64,000 nt of DNA from Neptunomonas japonica JAMM 1380 (GCF_016592555.1 NZ_AP014546.1:3420501-3484500), one strand, 5' to 3'; positions 18,539-29,960 are shown, numbered from the stretch's first letter. Made by a program: numbers and translations. Notes: generated by a model from the sequence alone, not told the origin.

Positions 18539-18550
18539 GATTGCTTATGT

Positions 18551-18594
18551 AGACTTGGAGTAACCGATGTTTTTATATCCAGACCTCCAAGTCT
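18551..18594. repeat. inverted repeat between dapD and dapE
   Basis: Perfect 10-base inverted repeat (AGACTTGGAG with CTCCAAGTCT) separated by 24 bases, starting 12 bases after the dapD stop. The loop contains TTTTT, but no T-run follows the stem, so it is not a standard terminator. It could be an attenuating or mRNA-processing structure. Confidence 0.5.
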
Positions 18595-18646
18595 GCACCT
18601 TCTGATCACACCTATTGCAAACTATATTGCATTCTATCTTATCTAG

Positions 18647-19810
<1,164 letters not shown>

Positions 19811-19822
19811 GCGACCTGAATA

Positions 19823-20662
19823 ATGAATGTTACTAGTGGCCACCTAATCTGCCCTGTTTGCTCCCTTGCTTTAACGCAAAAGGAGCGTTCTTTGTCATGT
19901 GAACAAAACCACAGTTACGACCAAGCTAAGCAGGGTTATTGGAATCTATTATTGGTACAACGCAAGCGTTCCAAAGACCCAGGTGACAACCCTCAGATGG
20001 TGGCAGCTAGGACACACTTTCTTGATCAGCACTACTATCAACCATTAGCTGATAAAATCAGCGCAAGCGTTCAGCTAGAGCTTACAAACAACTCCAATTC
20101 TCGCCTCTTAGATATGGGCTGTGGTGAAGGCTACTACACAGCTCAAGTAGAGAAAGCGCTGAGCAACACAAATGTTGAGATTATCGGTCTCGACATTTCA
20201 AAGCATGCGGTTAAAGCGGCTTGCAGACGTAGTAAATCTATTCACTGGTTAGTCGCATCCGGTGCACAAATGCCGGTACCCGAGCAAAGCCAAGACTTGT
20301 TACTAGTGATGTTCAGCCGACTAATGCCAGCAGCATTTGCCAAAGTTGTTAAACCTGATGGTTTATTACTACTAGCGTGGCCAGCACAGGAACACTTACT
20401 GGAACTACGCCAGAGCATCTACAAAGAGATAAAAATCTCTGAGTACGACCCAACAACAGAGTTAGCAGAACAATTTAGCTGTGAAAAGGTAGATACATTA
20501 CGCTTTGAATTCTCCCTGCAATCTGAGCAAGATATTCAAGCACTTCTAGATATGACCCCTCATAGCCAACGCATCAATGACGACAGCATGGCTGTATTAC
20601 TTGCCTCTGCACCGCTTCATTTAACATTTCATGTCAATTTAGGTTTTTTCCGCCGTTTATGA
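19823..20662 (+). CDS. rlmA: 23S rRNA (guanine-N1)-methyltransferase RlmA-like
   Basis: 279-residue SAM-dependent methyltransferase. It opens with the RlmA zinc finger C-P-V-C (C11, C14) and C27/H31, followed by Y-D-x-A-K-Q-G-Y-W-N-L-L, then the SAM motif L-L-D-M-G-C-G-E-G-Y-Y-T near residue 94. The E. coli enzyme methylates G745 of 23S rRNA, and the zinc-finger spacing is the same here. It starts 12 bases after dapE, and its stop overlaps the next start (ATGA). Confidence 0.9.
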   Translation: MNVTSGHLICPVCSLALTQKERSLSCEQNHSYDQAKQGYWNLLLVQRKRSKDPGDNPQMVAARTHFLDQHYYQPLADKISASVQLELTNNSNSRLLDMGCGEGYYTAQVEKALSNTNVEIIGLDISKHAVKAACRRSKSIHWLVASGAQMPVPEQSQDLLLVMFSRLMPAAFAKVVKPDGLLLLAWPAQEHLLELRQSIYKEIKISEYDPTTELAEQFSCEKVDTLRFEFSLQSEQDIQALLDMTPHSQRINDDSMAVLLASAPLHLTFHVNLGFFRRL

Positions 20663-20949
20663 GATGGAGAGCAACGAAGCGCCGCTTGATAAAGCAGGCT
20701 GATAACTACCAACAAAACCTAATACTACTGATCAGTGGTTTTGGTTTATGCATGCTTGGCATACTGCTGATTACCATCGCAGAATTCTTATTTGGCCAAT
20801 CACTACAACAGGAACTGGTCGCACTCTTAGGAATGGCGCTCATTGCTATAGGTGTTTTACTAGCCCTTGCAGGCTACATAAGCCTGAGCATTCTACGGGT
20901 ATTTCGCTTTTTGATTAGTGATGAAGAAAAAAGTAAAAATAAAACTTAA
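20659..20949 (+). CDS. small two-helix membrane protein
   Basis: Unrecognised 96-residue protein with a basic N-terminus (M-R-W-R-A-T-K-R-R-L), two hydrophobic helices (about 22-45 and 53-77), and a charged C-terminus (D-E-E-K-S-K-N-K). It overlaps rlmA by 4 bases (ATGA), so it is translated as the last gene of that unit. Orientation by the positive-inside rule would place both termini in the cytoplasm. Confidence 0.7.
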   Translation: MRWRATKRRLIKQADNYQQNLILLISGFGLCMLGILLITIAEFLFGQSLQQELVALLGMALIAIGVLLALAGYISLSILRVFRFLISDEEKSKNKT

Positions 20950-20963
20950 TATCAGCATAATTC

Positions 20964-20990
20964 AAGCGCACCCGTAAGTGCGCTTTCTCA
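20964..20990. terminator. hairpin between convergent genes
   Basis: Perfect 8-base stem (AAGCGCAC with GTGCGCTT) and 6-base loop between the small membrane-protein gene and the DUF945 gene. The flanking T-run is poor on both strands, so it is only a probable terminator. Confidence 0.4.
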
Positions 20991-20991
20991 C

Positions 20992-22302
20992 TTACATCGG
21001 CACAGTTTGTCCATTCAGTGTGACTTCACCCTGCTTTAGCTGAAGCTCTACTTTGTAACTATCACCTTGCTTTTGCACAAAGCCCATCTGTACGAACATG
21101 CTTATTTGCTGCGGGTTGTAATCCGGCATAGCCTCCAGCATAGCTACTGGTACAGTAAACTGTGCATTCAAGGTTAGGTACTGTCTAATTTTATCGGGTT
21201 GCATCATTATTTCTGATGCCTGAAAAGGTGCGATATCAAGCTCGGCATCACCCTGCGCTTTATAACCCTCCCAGCCGACTGATAAGTCATTAATATCTGC
21301 ACCTATGCCTTTTTCAGTAACACTATCAGCAACAGCTAAGATGCTTTCCATTTGCTGATGCATAGCATCAGGCTCACCTTGCATATCCTGTAACATGATT
21401 GCCAACTCACGTGTTGATGCAAAATCCAGATCAAAGGTCAGATTTAGGTTTGGGTCAATGAAAGCAGGGGCTGTTTTGCCGGCCTCCACAACTTGAAAAG
21501 AGTCTGCTGCATAACCAATAGAGGTAAGCATCCGACCATCATTAAGAGCCTGCTGCACATCTAAACGCAAGCCTTTAGCATCAACGTTGTACTTATCACT
21601 CTCAACGAGAACCTGCTCAATATTAAACAGTGCCTCTAAGGTTTCAGCCATCACTGCCTGCATAGGGTCATCATGATCTAGACGACCACTCTCCGTACCC
21701 TCAATCCCTTTAACAGATAGTTTATAATCTTGGGTATCAATACCACTGTCTTGCATTACCAAATCAAGCGTAAAATCGCGCCCTTGTTGATCAAAATCCA
21801 TCTGCATAGCGCCGACTGTTGCTGTGCCCTCTTCTGATTGAACAACAAACTGGTCTGTTTCAAATTCGCCACTCACTGCCAGTTGCTTAGAAAATGGATT
21901 AAAGCGCTGCTGAGTCTGCATAACAAACGGCTCACTCGAAGCGTTTGCCTGAAATGTTTTCAGCTTAGTTAATAAGCTTCCTTCAGCCAATACCAGTGTT
22001 GATTCTGCACCCAAAAAGCCATGTTTCACGTCAAGATTAAACGGAATGTCACGGCCGCCCATCCACTCTTCAGCGCTTTCAGGTAGCTCTGTTGGGGTAT
22101 AAACAACTTGATAACTCGACGTATAAAAACCTGGCTTTGCCTCAACATGAATAAAGGCCTTTCCACTGGATTGAACCTGAGCTTGCTCAACTGCCTGCTG
22201 TATAAATTTATTGGCTTCTTGTCCCGAGTAATACACACCGGCCAAATAAATAGCTGAGAGCCCCAATACAGATACACATCCTATGACTGCTTTTTTGTTC
22301 AT
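20992..22302 (-). CDS. DUF945 family (YdgA-like) envelope protein
   Basis: 436-residue protein with an uncleaved N-terminal anchor or signal (I-G-C-V-S-V-L-G-L-S-A-I-Y-L-A-G, residues 8-23), then an F-I-Q-Q-A-V-E-Q-A segment and a long beta-rich periplasmic part ending in a conserved G-x-V-T-L-N-G-Q-x-V-P-M. This matches the DUF945/YdgA family, whose function is not established. GAAGGG precedes the ATG. Confidence 0.87.
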   Translation of the reverse strand: MNKKAVIGCVSVLGLSAIYLAGVYYSGQEANKFIQQAVEQAQVQSSGKAFIHVEAKPGFYTSSYQVVYTPTELPESAEEWMGGRDIPFNLDVKHGFLGAESTLVLAEGSLLTKLKTFQANASSEPFVMQTQQRFNPFSKQLAVSGEFETDQFVVQSEEGTATVGAMQMDFDQQGRDFTLDLVMQDSGIDTQDYKLSVKGIEGTESGRLDHDDPMQAVMAETLEALFNIEQVLVESDKYNVDAKGLRLDVQQALNDGRMLTSIGYAADSFQVVEAGKTAPAFIDPNLNLTFDLDFASTRELAIMLQDMQGEPDAMHQQMESILAVADSVTEKGIGADINDLSVGWEGYKAQGDAELDIAPFQASEIMMQPDKIRQYLTLNAQFTVPVAMLEAMPDYNPQQISMFVQMGFVQKQGDSYKVELQLKQGEVTLNGQTVPM

Positions 22303-22454
22303 TCCAAACCCTTCATAAATAAGATACTACAAGGAAGGATACATGATCTTTGCTTAAAAGGAATGTCTATCCAGAAGGTACTCACCTCTTGATCATCCAT
22401 GCTAAGAACCGCATACTGGCCGCCTCCCTCACCTAACTGTATTGATAAATCACA

Positions 22455-22847
22455 ATGAATGAACAGCGCCACCCGGATATTGAAATCTACATCAAAAACC
22501 GCTCAATTAGCTCCATCCAGAGTTGGTTATCAACACTCGGGGACGACAGCGAAATCTCGACTTCACAAGATGCAGCAGAGAAGCACACGCATGAGTTCTC
22601 ACTGACCATTGCGGGTACTGTTATTCCAGTTTTTATTCATGAGCGCGCCGCAGGCAAAGCTTGGATCAGCGTGTGGTTTCAATCAGACAAAACCCCTTGG
22701 GTGAAAGATCTCGACTGCGCTCGTGTCGCATCAGCCGCCCTAGAAACACAAGTGAGATGTATCGCTAGCGGCTGGCAAAACGGAGACGACCCGGATGAAT
22801 GGTGGAAAGTCGAAGACACTATCGAAGAACTGATTCAATGGATCTGA
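22455..22847 (+). CDS. conserved hypothetical protein, 130 aa
   Basis: Not assigned to a named family. The 130-residue soluble protein has an acidic C-terminus rich in Trp (W-Q-N-G-D-D-P-D-E-W-W-K-V-E-D) and a central G-K-A-W-I-S-V-W-F-Q-S strand. The composition and codon use look like a real gamma-proteobacterial cytosolic gene. No clear ribosome site precedes the ATG. It is convergent with the DMT exporter gene, 6 bases apart. Confidence 0.72.
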   Translation: MNEQRHPDIEIYIKNRSISSIQSWLSTLGDDSEISTSQDAAEKHTHEFSLTIAGTVIPVFIHERAAGKAWISVWFQSDKTPWVKDLDCARVASAALETQVRCIASGWQNGDDPDEWWKVEDTIEELIQWI

Positions 22848-22853
22848 ACGCCA

Positions 22854-23753
22854 TCAACTCTGCGGCTTAGTTTTATAAGCCGCATATTGCTGATAGGCCA
22901 CCGCTGAAACAATCATTACCAAACCTATATAAGTAGCCCCGCCAATCTCCTCTCCTAAGATACTGTGAATTAAAATTAACGACAGGAAAGGGGATAAAAA
23001 GATCAGGTTACTAACTCGGCTAGTATGGGTTGCTAGTTTCATCGCATTCATCCACAACATGAATGTTATGCCCATCTCAAAAAAACCAACATAAACTGCG
23101 CTTAACACACCTTCCATGCCACTAGGCATACCATCCACCAGTAATGTGGCTAGTAACACCAATGGCGTTCCGTTTAAGAAGCACAACAATAGAGATATTT
23201 CTGAAGGCGTAGCATTTTTTGCATTGATCAACCAATACAGCGCCCACAAAACCGTGCTAATCAGCGCTAACGCAACACCCAAGCCACTATCAAACTCCAT
23301 GCCTAATAAGTCGCCTCGCGTGGAAATCACCAAGACACCAAAATAGCCTAGGACAAGTGCAACAATATCGGAACGCTGCAATGATTGTCCCAATATCGGC
23401 ACCGCTAACAACGACAATACTAACGCCCACGTATAGTTAAGCGGTTGCGCTTGCTGCGCTGGTAATAAGTCATACGCCTGAAAGAGAATCACATAATATA
23501 GAAAGGGGTTGAGTGCCCCCAGCACCGCGAATTTCAGAGGAGCCTTTTTCCAATAAGCCACCACGTCACACCACGGGTGCTTTCTAATAACAGCCAACAA
23601 CAAAACAGCAACCGAAGTAACACTCGCAATTGAGAGTAACTGCAGTGGCGTTAAATCCTGTAGCGCCAACTTAAATGCAGTGGCTACGGTGGACCAGAGT
23701 AATACAGCGCTGACTCCCAATAGCATTGCTCGCTTTTGGTTTTTACCATCCAT
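22854..23753 (-). CDS. EamA/DMT-family transporter
   Basis: 299-residue drug/metabolite transporter with ten predicted membrane helices arranged as two EamA repeats (M-L-L-G-V-S-A-V-L-L-W-S-T at the start of the first, L-A-L-I-S-T-V-L-W-A-L-Y-W at the start of the second). I use ATG 23753 (M-D-G-K-N-Q-K-R), because an upstream GTG at 23819 would add a non-family hydrophobic extension. The likely role is export of amino acids or other small metabolites; substrate unknown. Confidence 0.86.
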   Translation of the reverse strand: MDGKNQKRAMLLGVSAVLLWSTVATAFKLALQDLTPLQLLSIASVTSVAVLLLAVIRKHPWCDVVAYWKKAPLKFAVLGALNPFLYYVILFQAYDLLPAQQAQPLNYTWALVLSLLAVPILGQSLQRSDIVALVLGYFGVLVISTRGDLLGMEFDSGLGVALALISTVLWALYWLINAKNATPSEISLLLCFLNGTPLVLLATLLVDGMPSGMEGVLSAVYVGFFEMGITFMLWMNAMKLATHTSRVSNLIFLSPFLSLILIHSILGEEIGGATYIGLVMIVSAVAYQQYAAYKTKPQS

Positions 23754-23924
23754 GCTATCTAGTATCCAAAAATAAAAAATCCAGTGTAATGTGCTGCGCT
23801 TAAAAAGCAAAAGTGCCACCGCATATCAAAAAATATATCGTCAGAAAGTCATTCAATTTTGAAGAATACTAGGGCGAAATTTTAAGCGGTTATTTGATCA
23901 TATTCGTTAGATTTATACTTACAT

Positions 23925-24368
23925 CTAAGCTTGCACAGAGACAGAAGGCACTGATGTTTGCGCTTTTCCGATCTGATCCAGCATTAATCGCCCTGACGAT
24001 AACAACGCCATTTTAGCGAACTCATCAGCAGCTTCACGACGCACTCTCGCTATATTAGAACGCGCATCGATATGGCTATTAATATAGGCAAAGTCACCTG
24101 GTAATTTATCATTAACTGAGTGATTTAAACGCTCAATAAGGTAAGGCGTATGCAACTCATCAACCGATGGATAACGCTCTTCCGGAAGAGTAAAACCTTC
24201 TCCACGCTCTTGCTGAACCGTTTGAGGAGAGTATTCATAACTGTTTGATTGATTAGTTGATATGAGGCTTAGTAGCATCGCAAACTGGGCACCATGAGAC
24301 GCCGTCACTGCCTGTGGCAATGACGAAGTATACGTCTCTATTCGCGCCTGTATTCTTTCAGTTTGCAT
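23925..24368 (-). CDS. hypothetical protein, 147 aa
   Basis: I do not recognise this 147-residue soluble protein. It contains S-L-P-Q-A-V-T-A-S-H-G-A-Q-F-A-M-L-L near the N-terminus and a helical, charged middle (I-E-R-L-N-H-S-V-N-D-K). It ends in a Val/Ser/Ala tail. It resembles small conserved gamma-proteobacterial proteins of unknown role in having one compact domain and no export signal. Located between the DMT exporter and tamB, separated from both. Confidence 0.65.
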   Translation of the reverse strand: MQTERIQARIETYTSSLPQAVTASHGAQFAMLLSLISTNQSNSYEYSPQTVQQERGEGFTLPEERYPSVDELHTPYLIERLNHSVNDKLPGDFAYINSHIDARSNIARVRREAADEFAKMALLSSGRLMLDQIGKAQTSVPSVSVQA

Positions 24369-24465
24369 ACTTGTTTAGTATCTCATCAGTGACTATCCGA
24401 TATGTCGGCAGGTTACTGATATTCTTTATATTTTTTAGCCAATAAGCACATTATCTTTATACGAG

Positions 24466-27400
24466 TCAGTGCTCAAAGGTGTAAATAATGTCACCGCCAC
24501 TACTATTAGTGCCCGTTTGTGACTCGATGCTCCAACGCTTGCTCAATAGGTAACGCATGAAAAAAGTACTGGTGGGTTCAAGAATCCCCACTCCATACTT
24601 CACATACAGCTTAGGCGATAAATATTTACCAATATAGAATGAGGTATCATTAAGTGAATCTCCTTCAAGCCCTAATTCATTGACATCAAAAAGGTTTGAG
24701 AGTTTTTCAGCTACAACGTTGCCACCCTTCAGAGTAAGTGCTGATGCAGCTCTAAACAGTAACTCTTGCTCAGAAGCAGTTGCATTCGCAGCACCTGGGG
24801 CTCTCCCAAAAAGAAGGTAAGAAAGCAAACTACTTTCTGGCATGCTAGGCTCAGAAAACAACGTCAATCGCGGTTCTTTCAATGTACCGCCGACCTTCGC
24901 TCCTGCCGTTACCTCTTCAACGATACGTGACACGCGAAGATCTAAACCTGGGTTATCAACAGGGCCTCCACTAAACACGAGGCTACCCCGTTCAATATTA
25001 AGATCTTGCCCATAGAGGCGATATTTACCGGCAGCCACAGCCATACTACCGGTCGCACGTGTTGCACGACGACCATCGTCTTCCACTAGAACACTACCCT
25101 CTAAACGCCCTTGAAAACCAACCGCATCAACTTCAACCTTATCACCTAACGTGATACGTACTTGGGCATCCAATGCCTGCTTGACCGGTATTGTTGCTGA
25201 ACGTTCCGAGTTAGAATCGACAATAACAACATCTGAAGATAGCGGCGTGATAGATGCCACTTTCGGTGGTGACAATTGAGCTTTAGGAATTTTAATTTCA
25301 CCACGCACTGACACTAACGCGGGCGTAATCGACAAGCTAAGATCAGGTGAAACCCACGCCTGAATTTCATTAGTTGCTGCCAACTGAAAGTCTTTGCCCT
25401 TAAGCTTTATCTGGCCAGAATACTTCAGAGGGTCAAGCACTCCTGATAACGCAAGCAACCCTTTTCCTGAATATAGTGAGCCAGTTAGCCCCAACTGATC
25501 CGTTGTTGGCTGATCATGAATTTCTAGGTTAATGGCCTCCAATGCAATACCTAATGCCGGTAACTCAGCTTGAGCTTCTTGAAGCTTTAAAAAGCCTTTC
25601 ACCTGCGGTTTTTTCAAAGAACCACGCAGTACCAGCTTTGACTCAACCTGACCTTTAACCGCTTGTAGTTCAGGCGAAAATAGAGAAACAAACTCCAGAT
25701 CACTCAGAGCCGCTTGCAAGGAACCTGTTAACCTACCCTCACCATAAGCGTCATCTATCACGATCGACGCTTCTACCTGCCCGACAGGCTGAACCAGAGG
25801 CAGCTGCAAATCTGCTTTGATCCGTGATTGCTTACCACTTAATAACAAACGTAGATCATCAGCTTTAACACTCAGGTCAGTGTTTTCCAATTGCAATTGG
25901 CTAGCAACAACATTAATACTGGCAGAGAAATCTGGTTTTTCGCCATTTATTTGCTGAAAAGTACCCTGCCCATGCATTTTACCTTCCACCTGCGTACTCG
26001 CAGGCAATAACGGCTCAAACTGGTTCAAGGCTAGTTGAGATACGTTAAAACGCCCCTGGCTTCCGCTCTTTTTCGACCAAGCCGTTGTCACACATATTTG
26101 TCCACTACCAACAACACTGACAGGAACACGTTGCAAACAAAAATCATCCAGTGCCGCTTTATCAGCACTGCCTGTTACACTCACTGTATGCAAAAGCTGC
26201 CACGTTCCCATTATCTCATTTTGTAGGTCGGTTTGAGTTAAAAACCCGCTCCACTGTGAGCTTTCCCACTGGCCTCTTGCTTGTAATTTCACATCTACTG
26301 GCCCCTGCTCCAACGCCATCGTTAGCTGATGCTGCAAAGGCGTGCCCCCCCCCTCTATGAGTAAAGATTGCCAACGCTGCCCAGCTAAACTCAAGTTAGC
26401 GGCTTTCACACGTACATTGGAGCGCCGCTGTGCACTAAGGTCGATATCCAAGCCTGCATCAAGTTTGCCGAGTTGATAATCTTCAAATTGAAGTCCATTC
26501 CCTTTTAAATCAGCAACAAGTTGAAGCTGATCTAAAGGACCATGTAAAGTACCGTTACCCGTTAGATCGCCCGCAGCATTAGGAAGAACACTTGCCAGTG
26601 AAGGAGCTTTTAGTAGCCACTCTAGATTCATCTTCTGCCCGGCAGTACCTGTCGCTTGTAGCTGAGCATTAGCCACATTAAGCCGCAGCTGTTTAATTGT
26701 CAGTTCAGAACCCGCTAACGAGACTTCCGCGACTCCCTCAATGGGCTGATTACGTAATGTCCCCTGCAGCGAGCTTAAACCAGCTTGCAGCTGTAACCCT
26801 CTACTCGCTTGTAGCGATCCAGAACTACTCAAAAGAAAGTCTAACTTTGCCGGCCACTCCTCCCACTGGCTGCCAGGGTTAATTTGCTTCCCTTTTATAG
26901 CTAATTGCCAATTTAAAGAGGGCTGCCAGGCCACATTACCATTACCCAGCAACTGCCCTTCTAATGTATCGCCCTGTAGAGTAAATGCACTAAAACCTTG
27001 TTTATCGCCGTCTGCCTCAAGAACCCAGCGCCCATCAGGAATACTCGCCCCAGCTAACTCACTATCTAACATCAGATGGTAGTTTTCAATATCGCCCGAA
27101 AGCTTAACCTTGCCACGCTTACTACTATAAACAGCATCACCTTGAAGTGGGTAATTTACGTTTTCCCAGCGTCCATCAAGAGTAATTTTTGCTGTTTTTT
27201 GTAAATCCGAAACTTCTCCGCTTAAAGATAATCCTGCACCAGCTTGCTCCCCCGCCTGTATTATCTTCAGCTCGTCTACAAATAAAGTATCAGCCGACAA
27301 CCTCAACAACAGACTCAATGCACCATCGAATATGCCTGATAACTGCTGCTGTACTATTAGCTTTGTAAGCCCTCCTGACAGGATTCCTTTTCCCTTTAGA

Positions 27401-28095
27401 GCCTTCGTCTCTGGTTGCTGGACTTCCCACTGCGTTGACAATGAAAATAGGTAATCACCTTGAGGATGCACCTTACCAGAGACTTGGGCATCTAGTTGCG
27501 ACAGCCCTTGCTGAGCTATAAGCTGCAACTCATCCACTATCACTGCCTTTTCTTGCGAGTGCATTTTCAACTTGAGATAGTCGATTAATACAGGGGCAGA
27601 TTCAGATTGATCAATCTGTTTTGCCTGATTCAACACCAGCCGCTTCAATTGAAGGTCTTCAATGCGTAGCTGTAACGGTAGTGCAATATCGGGCATTGAA
27701 AGAGGCAACAGCGACCTTGTAGGGGGCTCTACAGAAGCGGCCTCAGCCGTACTGGCATGCAGAGTAATAACCGGTTGTTCTAATAAAATACTTTGGACAT
27801 CGATAAGCCCGTTCAACAGTTCATTAGGAGACCAAGCCCACTGCAGCTGCTTGAAGCTAACATCGATGCTTTTATCTTGATAACTCACGCTCTGCAATGA
27901 AACTTGACCCAGCAGAGTGCCTTCAACATGCTCAACTTGCAGCTCCCCAGGAGCCCAACGCTGCCCAAGTGATACGAGTTGCTGCAACCCATGCGTAGTC
28001 GCAGCAAAGTAAATAACAGCCGTCAGTAAAAGCGCGAACAACACAGCAAAAGTAGCTAACACACACCAGGCCAGGCGTTTATAAATAAGCTTCAC
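24466..28095 (-). CDS. tamB: translocation and assembly module subunit TamB
   Basis: 1209-residue AsmA-like envelope protein with one N-terminal membrane helix (about 10-32) and a very long beta-taco body, ending in the conserved DUF490 (TamB C-terminal) domain: D-L-R-V-S-R-I, L-L-S-Y-L-L-F-G-R and Y-L-S-P-K-L-Y-V-K-Y-G-V-G near the end. It works with TamA in outer-membrane protein insertion and in phospholipid transport to the outer membrane. The start is GTG, overlapping the tamA stop as GTGA (28092-28095), so the pair is translationally coupled. Confidence 0.95.
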   Translation of the reverse strand: MKLIYKRLAWCVLATFAVLFALLLTAVIYFAATTHGLQQLVSLGQRWAPGELQVEHVEGTLLGQVSLQSVSYQDKSIDVSFKQLQWAWSPNELLNGLIDVQSILLEQPVITLHASTAEAASVEPPTRSLLPLSMPDIALPLQLRIEDLQLKRLVLNQAKQIDQSESAPVLIDYLKLKMHSQEKAVIVDELQLIAQQGLSQLDAQVSGKVHPQGDYLFSLSTQWEVQQPETKALKGKGILSGGLTKLIVQQQLSGIFDGALSLLLRLSADTLFVDELKIIQAGEQAGAGLSLSGEVSDLQKTAKITLDGRWENVNYPLQGDAVYSSKRGKVKLSGDIENYHLMLDSELAGASIPDGRWVLEADGDKQGFSAFTLQGDTLEGQLLGNGNVAWQPSLNWQLAIKGKQINPGSQWEEWPAKLDFLLSSSGSLQASRGLQLQAGLSSLQGTLRNQPIEGVAEVSLAGSELTIKQLRLNVANAQLQATGTAGQKMNLEWLLKAPSLASVLPNAAGDLTGNGTLHGPLDQLQLVADLKGNGLQFEDYQLGKLDAGLDIDLSAQRRSNVRVKAANLSLAGQRWQSLLIEGGGTPLQHQLTMALEQGPVDVKLQARGQWESSQWSGFLTQTDLQNEIMGTWQLLHTVSVTGSADKAALDDFCLQRVPVSVVGSGQICVTTAWSKKSGSQGRFNVSQLALNQFEPLLPASTQVEGKMHGQGTFQQINGEKPDFSASINVVASQLQLENTDLSVKADDLRLLLSGKQSRIKADLQLPLVQPVGQVEASIVIDDAYGEGRLTGSLQAALSDLEFVSLFSPELQAVKGQVESKLVLRGSLKKPQVKGFLKLQEAQAELPALGIALEAINLEIHDQPTTDQLGLTGSLYSGKGLLALSGVLDPLKYSGQIKLKGKDFQLAATNEIQAWVSPDLSLSITPALVSVRGEIKIPKAQLSPPKVASITPLSSDVVIVDSNSERSATIPVKQALDAQVRITLGDKVEVDAVGFQGRLEGSVLVEDDGRRATRATGSMAVAAGKYRLYGQDLNIERGSLVFSGGPVDNPGLDLRVSRIVEEVTAGAKVGGTLKEPRLTLFSEPSMPESSLLSYLLFGRAPGAANATASEQELLFRAASALTLKGGNVVAEKLSNLFDVNELGLEGDSLNDTSFYIGKYLSPKLYVKYGVGILEPTSTFFMRYLLSKRWSIESQTGTNSSGGDIIYTFEH

Positions 28096-29831
28096 AAATC
28101 TGGTCCCAAATTCAAATGCAAGCGGATATCATTCTTCTCACCGCTTTGCGGTACAGCAATATCTATACGTACCGGCCCTATCGGTGAGAACCAACGTAAG
28201 CCGACCCCTACACCAGTGCTCAAATTTGCTTGAATATCTTTAAAGGCACTACCTGAATCGATGAAAGCAGCCACACCCCAATTACCTTTAAAGCGGTAAT
28301 CAACTTCAACACTTCCCACAAATAGGTTTTGCCCACCCATGATCTCATCATCCGCATCTTTAGGGCTAAGGCTCTGATACTCATACCCTCGCACACTGCT
28401 ATCCCCTCCCGCAAAGAAGCGCTGCGATACAGGTAATTTATCAAAGTCATCCACAAAGGTTGTGCCTACATCTACTCGCCCTAACACTCGCCACTGCGGG
28501 GCAAAGCTATGCACAGCTTTAGCGCCAAATTTCAACTGTATAAAGTTGGTATCAGAGAGTAGTTGATCAGCGCCTCCTAGCGCCTGCAATGTTAAACGGT
28601 AGCCATTTTTAACATTCAAGCGGTCTTGAGTAGATACGGTAGTAAAACTAATCCGTGGAATAAGAAAAGTACTCTGCGTAGTTTCATTACCTATCTTAAA
28701 CTCTTCCTGCTGCCAACCAAGCGCCGCCACCTGCCGCCAACGCCCTTGCTGTTTTTGCCAAGAAGCCCCCAAGTACAGGTTGCTGTTATCAACATTATCA
28801 GAATGCTCTTCATTCAAGCTAAGGTTCACTGCGTACCTATCCTCTTGAGGCCGTAGCCCAGGAATCACATATTCTGCCGCCAAATTAGAGCGGATCTGAG
28901 ACGCTCTTAATTGCGTCTTGAACTGATGCCCCCGTTTATTCACCCAACGGCGTGCCATACCAAGCGTAGTCCTAACCCCGGTATCCGTTCCATAACCAAA
29001 ACCCGCGGTGTATTTTGTACGCTTCTTTGCATGTAGCATCACTTCGATAGGTACATCAGCCTCTGTGGCCTTACTCCAAAGTGGGCGCACCTCAACCAGC
29101 TGAAAATAATCACTATCAACGAGGGCCTCCTGTAAATTAAGCAGATTCTTATTCTGCACAGGATCACCGCGCTTAAACGGTACATACCGCATCAGAAAGT
29201 CATCAGCTAAAGGGCTATCAGTAAAAACAATATCACCGATACGAAATCGCGGACCGCTATCATAATGCAAAATAATACGAGCCTGATAGCTGAGTAGATC
29301 AACCTCCACCCGGTGCTCAGTAAACTCCCCTTGATAATAACCACGTTCCGCTGCAAGCGAGCGTAACTGCTTTTTTAAATCTTCATAAACACCATGCACT
29401 AAAGGGGAGCCAGTACGTAAGGAAGAACTTAACAGGATCGAATTAAAAGCATCATCTTGTAGTGCTTCACCCTTTAATTGAATATCCAAATAACCTATTG
29501 GTAAAAGCTCACCTGGCTCAACCTTAAAGCGAGCGAGCCAGTAATCGTTTTTTTCAACGAATTGGGCGCTGATTTTAGGGCGATACAAGCCAAATGGCTG
29601 AAGCGCTTTGTGAATCTCGTCATCAGCTTTAGCATATAGATACCTTACCCGGCTCAGGCTAACAATCTCTTTTCCTTCTAAAGGAACAAGACTCAACATA
29701 GAACGGATATTTGCTACTTGGTCTTTACTGGCACCTTCAATTTTAATCACCAAGGTAGCCGCAGCAAGGCTTAACGAAAGACTCATCAACACCAACAGCG
29801 TTACAATATTCAACGCCCATCGTTTAAACAT
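28092..29831 (-). CDS. tamA: outer-membrane assembly protein TamA
   Basis: 579-residue Omp85-family protein. A signal peptide (M-F-K-R-W...S-L-A-A-A) is followed by three POTRA domains (about 25-260) and a 16-strand barrel (about 270-579), with the Omp85 signature D-x-R-F-x-A-G-G-D-x-S-V-R-G-Y-E-like block at about 465-485. Start 29831 is chosen for the AAAGG site 7 bases upstream; starts at 29846 or 29849 would extend the signal peptide with M-K-G-N-L. The C-terminal residue is Leu rather than the usual Phe, a mild oddity for a barrel protein. Confidence 0.94.
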   Translation of the reverse strand: MFKRWALNIVTLLVLMSLSLSLAAATLVIKIEGASKDQVANIRSMLSLVPLEGKEIVSLSRVRYLYAKADDEIHKALQPFGLYRPKISAQFVEKNDYWLARFKVEPGELLPIGYLDIQLKGEALQDDAFNSILLSSSLRTGSPLVHGVYEDLKKQLRSLAAERGYYQGEFTEHRVEVDLLSYQARIILHYDSGPRFRIGDIVFTDSPLADDFLMRYVPFKRGDPVQNKNLLNLQEALVDSDYFQLVEVRPLWSKATEADVPIEVMLHAKKRTKYTAGFGYGTDTGVRTTLGMARRWVNKRGHQFKTQLRASQIRSNLAAEYVIPGLRPQEDRYAVNLSLNEEHSDNVDNSNLYLGASWQKQQGRWRQVAALGWQQEEFKIGNETTQSTFLIPRISFTTVSTQDRLNVKNGYRLTLQALGGADQLLSDTNFIQLKFGAKAVHSFAPQWRVLGRVDVGTTFVDDFDKLPVSQRFFAGGDSSVRGYEYQSLSPKDADDEIMGGQNLFVGSVEVDYRFKGNWGVAAFIDSGSAFKDIQANLSTGVGVGLRWFSPIGPVRIDIAVPQSGEKNDIRLHLNLGPDL

Positions 29832-29960
29832 CAAATTACCTTTCATCACTAGTGGACCACCTTACAGAGCAGTACGGAGGGTCCTTATTCTATGATAATT
29901 ACAACAACATGAGCCTAAGTACTGTCATATACACGAGAAAAATAGGACTAATGCACTCAT

